Shown one piece after another: positions 41,986-52,443 of a stretch of 64,000 nt of DNA. The notes below the pieces were generated by a model. It was not told the DNA's origin, did not search any database, and worked only from the letters and a program-made list of their open reading frames with translations. This stretch comes from Pyropia yezoensis. Its lineage: Eukaryota; Rhodophyta; Bangiophyceae; Bangiales; Bangiaceae. Positions within the stretch are counted from its first letter, which is position 1. Each line of letters begins with the position of its first letter. A program made the position numbers and the translations under genes. The stretch lies in NCBI GenBank assembly GCA_009829735.1, contig CM020620.1, forward strand, positions 20,062,020 to 20,126,019, written 5' to 3'.

Positions 41986-42225
41986 TTGTGAGGACCTGGA
42001 CCGACAGCCTCCTGACGGCCCGTGCAGCCCATCGCCAGCGTCAACAGCACGCGTGCGGCATCGAGCGAGGACGCCGGCCCGGGTGGTGCCTTGCCAGACG
42101 ATAAATAGGGCGGTAGGTGGTGCCCCGAGGTTCCCCATCTTTGCCGACCCCGTCAGCCACCGTCGACCATCCCACCCACCCTCCTCACAGTCGTTCCCGC
42201 ACACACAACCCGCTCATCCGCCTCC

Positions 42226-42258
<33 letters not shown>

Positions 42259-42300
42259 CCACGTTCCCCCCCTCCCCCGCCCTCCCGCCCCGGATTCACG

Positions 42301-42788
42301 ATGAACGATGATGACGACGGCAGCGACCAAGACGTTGGCGTCCACGGGCTGGACGGCGACACCACCTCAGACGAGGAGTAGGACCCGGCACAAGAGCAGG
42401 CCTACGTTCAAGACGCACGCAACGTGGTGACGCTCAAGCGGGCGGTGCTCGCCGCCAACCTGAGCCGCCTGCATGGCGTGTCTGCATCCCCAGGGGGCGA
42501 CGCGGCCTCGTCGGCCGGCTGGTCTGCCGCCGTCGCGCAGTTGCAGCAGGCGGCCAAGGATGAGGAGGCGGCGGGCCCCCTCGACGGCGCCGGCAAGGAC
42601 CTCGTCGCGGCCATCACAGACGCGGCACAGGCGGTCAGCTTGTACTGTGTTGGCCGGGCGGCGGCACGCGAGGCCGAGGTGGAGCTCGCCGCACGCGCCA
42701 GGACGGCCGCAGGTCTGATTGGCGTGGCCGCCGCGGGCTTGCCCCGGCGCAAGGCTGCCACTGACGCACCGCCCGCCCGCAAGGAGCG
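42301..42788 (+). pseudogene. Fanzor gene, N-terminal segment (cut by gypsy-2)
   Basis: ATG at 42301 starts an acidic peptide (MNDDDDGSDQDVGVHG). An in-frame TAG follows at 42379; the same frame then runs to the gypsy-2 insertion through an Ala-rich helical region (VTLKRAVLAANLSRLHG, LVAAITDAAQAVSLYCVGRA). At 42784-42788 the target duplication gagcg begins. The frame continues without a shift at 52444 once the element and one duplication copy are discounted. This is why it is assigned to the Fanzor gene; the segment itself has no signature motif. Confidence 0.6.
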
Positions 42789-43359
42789 TGTGGTATAAAA
42801 CTCGATCCTCTCAGACACGTGTCAATATCCCTCGGGGGAAAGGGACAGGTAACACAGAAAGGGGAACTACGAGAATGGTATGCCTGTTGCCTCACGTGCC
42901 TGCTCGCAGAGCAAACAGATACGCACGGTAGTGCACACGGGGAAGAGGAAAGCAAACGCGCAGTTGTCTTTTTCCTGAGGGCGCGGGCCAAGGGCGCCTC
43001 GCTGTCCCTCTTAACGTGCATCTGGGGGAGCCTCGGCACGTTGGCCAGGTAGCCCCCCCATAACCCCGAGTGGCCCCGACCCGAGTCTAACCTCGTCAGG
43101 TCGGGGGCCACTATCACTACTAATTCTATTCCCACTCACTAATCTCACACTCAAATTCTCTCAAATCAAGTCCCTCACAAGTATGCAAAAACCCATCAGC
43201 AATCCCTCTCTCACGTGTGGATAGCGGAGTCCATCGCATCCCAGTGCCGGGCACGGGCCACGGCCGCCAATCATCACCACACGGCGGGCGTGTTCTGGCA
43301 CCTGGTGCCCCCTGGTTGTAGTCCCGGGTCGGCGCCAAGTCGGGGCCAGGGATGCTACA
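42789..43359 (-). repeat. gypsy-2 3' LTR (571 bp)
   Basis: Plus-strand ends TGTGGTATAAAAC and GGATGCTACA. A TATAAAA on the plus strand at 42794-42800 points toward the antisense ORF, a possible antisense promoter. The purine tract AGGGAGGGAGCTA (minus strand, 43360-43372) abuts it and is the likely polypurine tract. Confidence 0.95.
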
Positions 43360-43543
43360 TAGCTCCCTCCCTAGTCCGGCACGTCCTCGGGCCGAACCAG
43401 GTGCCACCGTGCACAGCCTCGAGCACGTCCACACCGGTGCCGAGGTCGAGCGTCTTCACCCTGGTCACGATCACCTGCTCCGGTTCTCTGCCCCCCTTCT
43501 CTCCTTCACCTTGGCCCTCGCGTTCCCCCGGAGTCTGGACGTC

Positions 43544-45661
43544 ATGTCCAGTTCCGAGATCCAAGCTGGGCCCGTGGTTCCGGCGGCGAGTGTTGCGGAG
43601 GAGAACTCGGGTAGTCGCGCCCCTCTCCTGCCTCCGGTTCCTCGGGTGTCGATGTCGGCGCCGGTCGCCACGGCGAGGACGGATCGGGTTCCCCCGGCTT
43701 CTGTGATGCACCCGGTCGAGACCCCCCCGGTGGGTCTCCCGGAGATGCTTCTTGGGCAGGACCCTCTGGCGGCCCGGCGTTACTCCACGGTGGTCGGCAA
43801 CGCCGGCGCGGCCCAGTGCCAGCAGGATTGCTTGGACCTCTGGCGCAAGGAACTCCAGCGCGGGGTCTTGACAGAGATGGATAAGGCTCGTCTTCACACG
43901 GCGGACCAGATGCGCCTGGCACAAGACCGCTTCCAGAGCTTCTCGGGTTCCTCCTGGGTTGCTCGTCTGGAGGATCTCCCCTTCGCGCTGGTGCTGGATC
44001 TGCCCTTGACCGAGCGTCGCGTGTCCGCGTCCGTTCTCCGGTGGCCGGAGTAGGAAGGGTACGTCCACCGGGCGCTCAAGGTCTGGGACGAGGCGCTCAA
44101 GGGGTCGGGGAGCCTGAACTGCGACCCCCGTCCGAGCATAGTCGCTCTGGAGCCGCCTTTCCTGACCCGGAAGTACTCCAAGTTGTCACCGGCACGGGAG
44201 CAAGGCGAGCGACGCGGCCGCCAGCGTGACTTCCTCGTGAGCTGCAGCCATCAGGAGTTCTGGAAGCTGGATAAGGCTAACCGGGCGGCGTACTACCCCA
44301 AGGTCATCCCGCAGCAGCAGGAAGTCGAGATCCCGGTCGGGTTTGCTCCTTCCAGCATCCCCTTCACCTGGTACTTCTTGGACGCCTTGACTCAAGCGTC
44401 GATCAAGGGCTTCTTCCACTCGATCCCGTACATGATGTACACGTCCGAGATGACAGTCTTGGCGGCCAACCACTGGCTTCACGAGGTCTTAGTGTCCAAC
44501 CGGCTTTGGTTTCTCCCGGACCTCCTGATGGTCTGGATTGTCGACAAGTTGACCGTCGACTTCCTGTGCAGCCAGGACGAAGAGTACAAGGGGCTCTTCC
44601 AGGCGATGATTGACTTCCGGCGTCTGGTGCCGGTGCATGACCGGAACTTCTTGAACGCGATTGCCGACCAGAACCGCCCGCGTCGGGATGGCTTCGGTTG
44701 GGCGCAGGTGGTCTACCAGTCTTCTCCGGCCAAGGTGCAGCTGGCGACGCCGCTTCCGGCGTGGCCGCAGCTAGGTAGCTTTCCTGCCCCGGCCGCCATT
44801 GATCATCTGCCAGTTGGGCCGCCGGTGCAGGAGTCGGGATGGGCCGCGGCGGTCAGTCAGGCGTCTGCGGCGGCTCCGCTTCCTCCTGTTGCACCTGTCG
44901 CCCCGGTGGCCTCGCCTGAATCGTCGCCGGCGCGTTCACGCCCTGTTCCGGCTGTGCCGGTACTTCAAGCTCCTCCGGCACCGCGCCTGTCTGCGGCGAG
45001 TCTGGGGGTGACCGTGCGGTCGCCTACCACTCCGGCCGCTCCGCCTCGGACGCCTTCCTCCAACGCCGGCGGCGCTGTGCCTCCGCTGGAGTTGGGTACT
45101 CCGGTTTCGGGGGCCGTTGTGGACCGTCCGGTGGTGTCATCCTCGGGGCGGTTCGAGATTCCGGCGCCGACTCTGCGCCTTACCCGCTTCCGGGTGCCTG
45201 ACTGGTACCTGATCCAAGGTGGTCCGACATGCGACCAGTACGACGTCGGTATGATTGAAGACCAGCTGGGTCGTCTTCCGGTGCAGGTTGAAGGCGTTGG
45301 GTCCTCCCTGGTGCTGGGTACCTACGCCAGCGTCTTGAACAACGTGGTCGACCGGGTGTTTGCTTGCGCGGACAGCGGCCAGATGTCGAACAGCCCGGTG
45401 GTTGGCGACCTTCTGGCGACCTTGACGCGGCATGGCTTGGCCCAGCAGTGGTCAGAAACCTTCACTGGCTTCCAGGGGCGCCGACGGGCATATCTGGATG
45501 AGCGGGAGCCCCCGGCAACTACCGGTACTACTCCGATGGCGTCATACCGGGATGAACCGCGTCCACCGCACTACGTCATCCCGTCTTCCTCCGGTTCCCG
45601 TCGTGCCGCGGAGGCAGCGCTGGAGGACACTCCCGCGGCTCAGCGTCCGCGCCGGGAGTAG
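43544..45661 (+). CDS. antisense ORF inside gypsy-2, 705 codons with one in-frame TAG
   Basis: Runs opposite to gag-pol, between pol and the 3' LTR. From the ATG at 43544 (MSSSEIQAGPVVPAASVAEE) one frame extends to a double TAG at 45659-45664, broken only by TAG at 44051-44053. After that it reads through EGYVHRALKVWDEALKGSGS into CSHQEFWKLDKANRAAYYPK, TWYFLDALTQASIKGFFHS and LWFLPDLLMVWIVDKLTVDF. A Pro/Ala linker (~residues 400-520) leads to a second globular block (RFRVPDWYLIQGGPTCDQYD). Aromatic-rich, balanced composition supports a real protein. No family is recognised. Some plant gypsy elements (Grande, Retand and others) carry antisense genes at this position. Confidence 0.7.
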
Positions 45662-45806
45662 TAGTTGGAGGCAAGGAGGGTGAGGGTCTCGGGAGAAAAG
45701 AGGAGGGAAGAGGCGGAGAGAAGAGTTGCCCGAGCGGGTGCTTGTTTTCCTTGATTGTTCCATGCTTGTATTGCGTGTTCTCCTTGATATACCCGTTCCC
45801 TTCTTC

Positions 45807-48800
45807 TCAATCCTCTTGTCCCGCATCCGTTGCGGATGAACTCGGCTCGTCCCGAGGGTCTTGGTTGGCCCCATCCTCTTGGTCCTCCTCCGAGTCCGAC
45901 TCCAGAATCTTGCCGGCTCTGGCCACTGGAGTGCCCTCTATCCCTTTCCGTCGCGTGTAGGCACAGACATCCGCGATGGGTAGCCGGTTTGAGGGTTCCC
46001 AGGTATCATCTGCCGGGTTAAAACCGAACCAGCGTACTCGCAGGTACAGGTGTCCGTCTCTCCAGGCATGGTCCACAAACTTGACGTAGACATATTCCCG
46101 ACCTTCTTCTTGGGATAGCCAGGGTACTGCGGCCCGCTTGCGCCGGGTCAAGTCCCGTTGGCTTGGCGGTGGAGCTCGGGTGACATGGTCGCTGCTCACG
46201 CGGTACGGGGAGCCATCCACGTCTAGAAGAAAGGTCCAACCGTCCGTATTCAGGATCTCATAAGGTCCATCCGTCTTCGAGTCCAGCTTCCCCCGGGTCT
46301 TGCTATGGTTGTCCACAAAAACCCAGTCGCCACCACCCAGTTCCTTGTTCTTTTCCCGAACGCCCTTGTCATAGCCCCGCTTGTATCGCTCCTGGGTCTT
46401 CGAGATTGACGCCTTGACTCTTGGGAGCAGGAGCTTCAGTTGTTCCAGGAACTCATCCTTTGCCTTGGGACCTGACTTCAGTGCAGGCCGGAGACCGTCT
46501 GGTATTCTTTCCAGGGAGAAGTTGGTCCGCCGCCTTGGGGTGACAAAGTCGAGTGGAGCGACCCCCGTTGTCCGGTGAACTCGGGAGTTGTAGGCTAGAG
46601 TGAGGACAGCCAGGAGCTCGTCCCAGTCTTCTTGGTGCTCCTCCACGTAGTGCCGTAGCATGTCTACTAGGGTCCGGTTGAATCGTTCCACCTGGCCGTT
46701 CGTTTGAGGGTGGTACGTCGTAGTGTACAAGTTCTTGATGCCCATCAGGTCACAGACTCCTTGGAAGAACAGGGATGCAAACTGGGGACCGTTGTCGGTT
46801 AAGACGGAGTCTGGAGGGCCGTAGGCAGCTATCCAGTACTCGCAGAAGGCTGACGTGACATCCAGAGCCGTGATGGTCCTCAGCGGGATTGCTCGAGTGA
46901 ACTCGAAGAACCGGTCACATATGATGAGCAGGTATATGTTGCCACTGGATGTTTCAGGTAGGGGCCCCAGGATGTCCATGCTTAAGCTTGCAAAGGGCTC
47001 CGCCGCAGGGAATAGACGTAGCTTAGAAGTCTTCTTCCTCTGGGACAACCGGTTCCTTGCACACGAAACACAAGCCTCCAGGTACTTATGGACGTCACTG
47101 GCCATGGTTTCCCAGTAATAGTGTCGTCTCATGGAAGCATACATCCGATTGATACCAGGATGTCCGGCCTGGGGAGACGAGTGCTCCAGGCGTAGGATGT
47201 CAGCTCGTAGGCCCCGGGGTACGTAGACTTGAGTGGCCCCATCGAAGGGTGACACCCGTACTAGGAGTCCGTCCGTAGACTCGGAGAAACGACTGTTCCG
47301 GTTCAGGTCCATTTGGTGGCGAAGCTCCAAGCATTGAGGATCCGTCAGTTGTGCCTCCAGCATCCGGTGAATGGTCACCGGTTGATGAGCTTCAGGTGTC
47401 TCATACAGGGGAGCGTGCCAGCCACGTCCGACATTCGGGAGGATGAAGCAAGGTATTTCCTCCGGTATAGGACCGGTATCGGCTGCAGGAGTCTCCAGCC
47501 GGGACATGGTGTCGGCGCAGTGGTGCTCCCTCCCTGCTCTGGTGCACACCTTGTACTTGAACTCCGAAAGGCGTAGGCGCCACCGGGCGACCCTTCCTTG
47601 ACTGCTGTCCATACATAGCAGCCACCTTAGGCTGGCGTGGTCCGTCCGGATGAGGAACTCTTGTCCTTCAAGATATGGCCGTAACAGGAAGCAAGCCCAG
47701 ACGACTGCCAAGCACTCGCGCTCGGGCGTGGAATAGTTCTTCTCAGCTGGAGTCAAGACGCGACTGTAGTAGCCTATCGGGAGAAAGTGCCCATCAGGTT
47801 GCTGCTGGAGTAGTGAGCACCCCACCTGGACGCCACAGACATCCGTCTCCAGAACAAACTGGCCCTCCCGCTTGGGTAACGCCAGTACTGGAGTGGTGGT
47901 CAGGCGCTTCTTGAGCTCTTCGAAGGCCGCGGTCTGCTTCTCGTCGAACACCGGAAGTTGTGCGGGAAGCTTCTTGCTGGTCAGCTTGGTCAGTGGCCGG
48001 GCAATCAGAGCATAGTCCCGTACGAACCGGCGATAGACGTTGCACATACCCAGGAAGCTCTTGAGTTCCGTCTGGGTTTTGGGTTGCCGTGCATGCCGGA
48101 GGGCCTTGATGTTCTTCTCATTGACTCGGAGCTCCCCCGGACTCAGCACGTGCCCCAGATACTCCACCTCAGTCTCAAACAGGTGGCACTTCTCGGCCTT
48201 GAGGGTAACTCCAGCCTTGGACAGGAGGGCCAGGACCTCCCGAAGGTGCTCCAGGTGTTCCGCTGGGGTCTTGGAGAAAACGATAATGTCATCCAGGTAG
48301 ACCAAACATGTTCTCCACCTTAGCCCGGACAGAATGATGTCGATGGCTCTTTGGAAGGTCGCCGGAGCATTGGTGAGACCAAAATGAAGACGCTTGCACC
48401 GGAATAGTCCCAGGTGGCACGTGAAGGTGGTCTTGTCCTTGTCCTCGTCAGCCAGAGGGATCTGCCAGTAACCGGCATTACAATCCAGCGTCGAGAAGAG
48501 GGTGGCATCACCAAGAAAGTCGAGGCAATCATCCATCCGGGGTATCGGGTATACGTCCTTGACTGTCATCTCGTTCAGGCGCCGGTAGTCAACGCAGAAA
48601 CGGAAGTGACCGCCGGTTTTCGGGACGACTACCACCGGGAAAGCCCACTCGCCATCAGACGGCTCGATAACATCCATCTTGAGCATCTTGTTAACCTGCT
48701 TCTCAATCTCATCCCGGCGATGAGGTCCGGCCCGATATGGTTGCATGTGCACTGGCTTAGCTTCCGGCTTGAGTTGAATCCGGTGTAGAGTGGCGTCCAT

Positions 48801-49766
48801 CTTGCCCAGCTCTCCCGACCACAGGTGCCGATATTCCTGGAGAAGCTTCTCCAGTGCCTCCTTCAAGTCGGGAGGGACATTTTCTTGCTTGACCTTCGGC
48901 ATCCCGGGTGGTGCTTGTTCGGGTTTCGGAGTAGCGCTGCCAGCCTGCTCTTGCTTCGGAGGTACGTCTAAGGCCGTCAAGTTGGATGCCAGTTCTTGTT
49001 GCAGGTTCAGGAGGTCTTCCTTGCTCATAGCACGGGCGGATCCCCGGTAAGGCTCTGCTGTACCAACTCGGGTGCCCTTGGCGAGGGTTATTGGCTTCCG
49101 GCTCACGTTGACGATTAGCACCGAGAACAGGGTGTGCCTATCTACCTTCTTGTGATGTCCGTGGGCCAAGTATAACCGGTGTTTCGCCAGAAATTCCTTA
49201 CGTCCGTAGATCAGGCATTGACCTGCAATCCGGGTCGTTACTTGAACCTTGGTCTCCGAGCGAGGAGGTAGGAGCACCGGTTTGAAGAGAGTCAAGGTAG
49301 AGGGTGGGATGCGTTCCCTCTTGCTCTTGGCTACACGAACCTTGGCGTCCAGATGTTCCAATACCAGTGACACAAACCCATGGGTGAACTGGACCTTCCC
49401 TTCTCCGGGTAGGATGCTCTTGACATGCTGCTTCTGGAAGTCCCAGCCTAGGATGAGGGCGACTGATAGGGTCTTGACTACTAGAAAGGGAAAAAGCATT
49501 GGTTCATTGTTGACATAGATGGCGACAGGAAGACGGCCAAGCGGTCGTAGGGTTTGACCCGAAGCGTCGACGATATGGGTCCGGGTAGGCGCTCTCCAGG
49601 CATGTCGACGCCAGCCCGGAGGTAACAGGTTCTCAGTGATGACGCTTGGTCCGGCTCCCGTGTCAACCACCGGCGTAACAGCTTGGGGGAGGCTATCCCC
49701 CACACGCATACGAGCATTAATCTTGAGGTTTTCTTTACGCAGGACGAGCAATGTCCCCTTGAACAC
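45807..49766 (-). CDS. pol: gypsy-2 Pol polyprotein, 1319 aa
   Basis: Intact. The retropepsin motif is VVDTGAGPSVI with D35-T36-G37. RT has KTGGHFRFCVDYRRLNEMTV and catalytic YLDD at residues 490-493. RNase H has LETDVCGVQVGCSLLQQ and RTDHASLRWLL. The integrase zinc finger is HSSPQAGHPGINRMY...CVSCARNR; its DDE core has SMDILGPLPE, LTDNGPQFASLF and HPQTNGQVERFNRTL. Near the C-terminus YVYVKFVDHAWRDGHLYLRV then RWFGFNPADDTWEP is a chromodomain-like module, followed by an acidic tail. In a different frame from gag, about 130 nt downstream. A much larger N-terminal protease region and C-terminal tail than gypsy-1 show that the two elements belong to different families. Confidence 0.97.
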   Translation of the reverse strand: MFKGTLLVLRKENLKINARMRVGDSLPQAVTPVVDTGAGPSVITENLLPPGWRRHAWRAPTRTHIVDASGQTLRPLGRLPVAIYVNNEPMLFPFLVVKTLSVALILGWDFQKQHVKSILPGEGKVQFTHGFVSLVLEHLDAKVRVAKSKRERIPPSTLTLFKPVLLPPRSETKVQVTTRIAGQCLIYGRKEFLAKHRLYLAHGHHKKVDRHTLFSVLIVNVSRKPITLAKGTRVGTAEPYRGSARAMSKEDLLNLQQELASNLTALDVPPKQEQAGSATPKPEQAPPGMPKVKQENVPPDLKEALEKLLQEYRHLWSGELGKMDATLHRIQLKPEAKPVHMQPYRAGPHRRDEIEKQVNKMLKMDVIEPSDGEWAFPVVVVPKTGGHFRFCVDYRRLNEMTVKDVYPIPRMDDCLDFLGDATLFSTLDCNAGYWQIPLADEDKDKTTFTCHLGLFRCKRLHFGLTNAPATFQRAIDIILSGLRWRTCLVYLDDIIVFSKTPAEHLEHLREVLALLSKAGVTLKAEKCHLFETEVEYLGHVLSPGELRVNEKNIKALRHARQPKTQTELKSFLGMCNVYRRFVRDYALIARPLTKLTSKKLPAQLPVFDEKQTAAFEELKKRLTTTPVLALPKREGQFVLETDVCGVQVGCSLLQQQPDGHFLPIGYYSRVLTPAEKNYSTPERECLAVVWACFLLRPYLEGQEFLIRTDHASLRWLLCMDSSQGRVARWRLRLSEFKYKVCTRAGREHHCADTMSRLETPAADTGPIPEEIPCFILPNVGRGWHAPLYETPEAHQPVTIHRMLEAQLTDPQCLELRHQMDLNRNSRFSESTDGLLVRVSPFDGATQVYVPRGLRADILRLEHSSPQAGHPGINRMYASMRRHYYWETMASDVHKYLEACVSCARNRLSQRKKTSKLRLFPAAEPFASLSMDILGPLPETSSGNIYLLIICDRFFEFTRAIPLRTITALDVTSAFCEYWIAAYGPPDSVLTDNGPQFASLFFQGVCDLMGIKNLYTTTYHPQTNGQVERFNRTLVDMLRHYVEEHQEDWDELLAVLTLAYNSRVHRTTGVAPLDFVTPRRRTNFSLERIPDGLRPALKSGPKAKDEFLEQLKLLLPRVKASISKTQERYKRGYDKGVREKNKELGGGDWVFVDNHSKTRGKLDSKTDGPYEILNTDGWTFLLDVDGSPYRVSSDHVTRAPPPSQRDLTRRKRAAVPWLSQEEGREYVYVKFVDHAWRDGHLYLRVRWFGFNPADDTWEPSNRLPIADVCAYTRRKGIEGTPVARAGKILESDSEEDQEDGANQDPRDEPSSSATDAGQED

Positions 49767-49894
49767 ACAGGGTGTCCAGGCGGCTACCGGTTGAGCAGGT
49801 AACCGCCGTCCTTTCTCCCGGCACGCAAGGGGGGAACAGGTAGAAGTACCCTGCCGTTGGAGGTTCGGGAAGACGCTTGGGTAGAGCGCCTGCC

Positions 49895-51715
49895 CTACTC
49901 GTTTCCCGGGTCCGAGGAGTCCTTAGAGGTTTCGGTCTCCAGGTCGAAGTCTGTAGGAGCTTCCCTTGCCAGAGCCTCCGTGATGCTCTGTAAGGTTGCC
50001 ACTCGGATTGCATGTACCTGTGCCTTATCCATCTTGGAGGGTGCCCGCCGGTCAGCCCAGTTGACCACCTTTGCAAGCACCAGTCCTTGACGCTTGAGTT
50101 TCTCCTGGAGGTCCTTGGGAATGGTTGGGCACTGGTAGGACATGTGATCCTCCTTCTGGCACAGCCAACAAGACCGGAACCGCTGGTTCTTGACTTGCTT
50201 GGGGGCGACCAGGGATGGTTGCTCCTTAGAAACAAAGCCGCCCCACTTGTCCCCTGACCCCATGGGTGAGGCCTCGCCAACTGCGAGTACTGGTACAGGG
50301 CTATCACCTCCCTTATACTTGTCGGGTCCGGGTCGAACTCGCGACAACGGCTTGGGAGTTGATACCATGGGAGCTTGGAGGGCCCTGGCTTGCCGGTACT
50401 TGCCCTGGGTGTAGGCCATCAACTGCTGGAAGGTATGTTCTTGATGTTCCTGGTTGTAGTTCTCCGCATCCACTTGAAGATATTCAGGAAGCCCTTCCGA
50501 GAAGATCATCTTGAGCCTGTCCTCAGGGTAAACGTTGCCACAAGCATCGCTCATCTCCCGGACACGACGGGCGAACGCCTCTGGAGTCTCTTGTCTTTCC
50601 ATGGTTGCCCGGTTCAGCCTGCCGACTGCTTTACGCAGAGAGTCCGCGTCAGCGTAGTTGGACAGGAGCCAGTTGACCGCCTCCGGATAACTCGCGACGG
50701 TACGTCCGACAATGTGTCCGGCAAAGTCTGGTAGAACCTGTGCAAACCGCTGTTCCGCTTCTCCGGTCATGAAATTAACCAGGAGGTAGAGAGCCTTGCC
50801 TTCGGACACATCGTTGTCATTGCATGCCTTGACAAACCGGCGCAGGAAGGCAAAGATAAGCGCCGGTCTCTTCCCGGAAAACTTAGGATGTCCCCCGAAG
50901 CTCGGCTGCATTCGCCGGTTCAGGGACGCCATCTTCTTGGCCATCTTCCGGGTGTAACCTTGGTCTTGGTTCTCCAGCCGGTAGTTACCCCAATACGTGA
51001 CCTTGTTCAGGGTGGCATCTCCCACTTGGTGGGCAGGGAAGTCAAACTCGACTAGCCTGCGCCGGGTGGGACCGGGAGATGCATCCCAATCATATCCCTC
51101 CTCAGAGCTGGAGGAACTGGTCTCGCTGGTGCTAGAGCGACGGCGATGACGCCGACGCCTTCGGCTGCTCCGGTTACCGGTCTTGGAGCCCCCCGCCCCA
51201 TAGGATGCAAGGGGAGGAAAAGCTTGGCCGGTCCCAGGAGTCGAAGTCTCAGGAAGACCCGTGGAACCAGTCGTAGCGGTGCCTCTGGCACTGCTAGTGC
51301 CCACAGGAAGAGGTGTATACACCCAGCTGCCATGTGTGGGTCCAGGAGTAAACACACCAGGGGCTATCCCTGGAGGTTGAGGAGTAGAACCGACAGGAGG
51401 GAGACATCTGCTGCGAGCGGACTCAAACGCCGTTGACCCCGGGGTGGCTCCCACAGGAGGAACAGCCGGAGGAACGGGAGCAGGTGGTACTTGGCCGCCT
51501 GTGGACTCCAGTCCGCTACCGGATGTCACGCCCAGGTCTGCTTCACCCGTAGGGAGAACGCCGGGTTGGGCACCGTCCCCCGCGGTGACCAGGGATGCGT
51601 CAAGGGACGCGGGGTCTACCCCTTCGGACACGGTCGTGCCAGGGAGGGTAGCCAGGTTGGTCTCTTGACAGCCACAGTCCAGTTGCCTGCGTGTCCAAAG
51701 ATCGCCAGACCACAA
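49895..51715 (-). CDS. gag: gypsy-2 Gag, 606 aa
   Basis: Residues ~50-180 are Pro/Gly/Thr-rich; an Arg/Ser-rich patch (SSRRRRRHRRRSSTSETSSS) follows near 190-210. The capsid-like core includes KFSGKRPALIFAFLRRFVKA, FMTGEAEQRFAQVLPDFAGH and NRATMERQETPEAFARRVRE. A single CCHC knuckle is at C516-x2-C519-x4-H524-x4-C529 (CWLCQKEDHMSYQC). It ends in an acidic tail. Longer than gypsy-1 Gag because of the N-terminal disordered region. Frame intact. Confidence 0.93.
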   Translation of the reverse strand: MWSGDLWTRRQLDCGCQETNLATLPGTTVSEGVDPASLDASLVTAGDGAQPGVLPTGEADLGVTSGSGLESTGGQVPPAPVPPAVPPVGATPGSTAFESARSRCLPPVGSTPQPPGIAPGVFTPGPTHGSWVYTPLPVGTSSARGTATTGSTGLPETSTPGTGQAFPPLASYGAGGSKTGNRSSRRRRRHRRRSSTSETSSSSSEEGYDWDASPGPTRRRLVEFDFPAHQVGDATLNKVTYWGNYRLENQDQGYTRKMAKKMASLNRRMQPSFGGHPKFSGKRPALIFAFLRRFVKACNDNDVSEGKALYLLVNFMTGEAEQRFAQVLPDFAGHIVGRTVASYPEAVNWLLSNYADADSLRKAVGRLNRATMERQETPEAFARRVREMSDACGNVYPEDRLKMIFSEGLPEYLQVDAENYNQEHQEHTFQQLMAYTQGKYRQARALQAPMVSTPKPLSRVRPGPDKYKGGDSPVPVLAVGEASPMGSGDKWGGFVSKEQPSLVAPKQVKNQRFRSCWLCQKEDHMSYQCPTIPKDLQEKLKRQGLVLAKVVNWADRRAPSKMDKAQVHAIRVATLQSITEALAREAPTDFDLETETSKDSSDPGNE

Positions 51716-51848
51716 GAGAGGGGTTGGAGAGCCAGGAATGGGATTCCCGTGAACGGGTGCAAATAATTCTCAAACCACAGAAAAAGACAGAACAGGAACA
51801 ACCCAACCGCTGCTCCCAAATGTCTCTTCTCAAACACTCCAATCATCC

Positions 51849-51863
51849 CCTGCTGCTCCACCA
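51849..51863 (-). other. gypsy-2 primer binding site
   Basis: In element orientation TGGTGGAGCAGCAGG lies four bases inside the 5' LTR. It is complementary to a tRNA ending CCTGCTGCTCCACCA. The same 15 bases form the primer site of the small LTR element at 55682-55696. Confidence 0.8.
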
Positions 51864-51867
51864 AGTA

Positions 51868-52438
51868 TGTGGTATAAAACTCGATCATCTCAGACACGTG
51901 TCAATATCCCTCGGGGGAAAGGGACAGGTAACACAGAAAGGGGAACTACGAGAATGGTATGCCTGTTGCCTCACGTGCCTGCTCGCAGAGCAAACAGATA
52001 CGCACGGTAGTGCACACGGGGAAGAGGAAAGCAAACGCGCAGTTGTCTTTTTCCTGAGGGCGCGGGCCAAGGGCGCCTCGCTGTCCCTCTTAACGTGCAT
52101 CTGGGGGAGCCTCGCCACGTTGGCCAGGTAGCCCCCCCATAACCCCGAGTGGCCCCAACCCGAGTCTAACCTCGTCAGGTCGGGGGCCACTATCACTACT
52201 AATTCTATTCCCACTCACTAATCTCACACTCAAATTCTCTCAAATCAAGTCCCTCACAAGTATGCAAAAACCCATCAGCAATCCCTCTCTCACGTGTGGA
52301 TAGCGTAATCCACCGCATCCCAGTGCCGCGCACGGGCCACGGCCGCCAACCATCACCACAAGGCGGGCGTGTTCTGGCACCTGGTGCCCTCTGGTTGTAG
52401 TCCCGGGTCGGCGCCAAGTCGGGGCCAGGGATGCTACA
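51868..52438 (-). repeat. gypsy-2 5' LTR (571 bp)
   Basis: Copy of 42789-43359 with about ten substitutions and equal length. It ends at the gagcg target duplication, immediately before the Fanzor frame resumes. Confidence 0.95.
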
Positions 52439-52443
52439 GAGCG

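Larger units (their letters stand above)
42789..52438 (-). mobile_element. gypsy-2, complete Ty3/gypsy chromovirus-like element with antisense ORF
   Basis: 9650 bp in minus orientation. Two 571-bp LTRs (42789-43359 and 51868-52438) differ at about ten positions (~98% identical). A perfect target duplication, gagcg, flanks it (42784-42788, 52439-52443). In element direction: 5' LTR, primer site, gag (606 aa), pol (1319 aa, chromodomain at the end), then ~2.4 kb carrying a long frame on the opposite strand, polypurine tract, 3' LTR. gag and pol are open, so the element may be competent. It sits inside the Fanzor reading frame and is older than gypsy-1 by LTR divergence. Confidence 0.97.

Noticed and set aside
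43355-44068. Minus-strand frame of 237 codons continuing gypsy-2 pol into the 3' region
   Set aside because: Its composition is basic and domain-free. The plus-strand frame over the same bases has much more protein-like composition and extends further.
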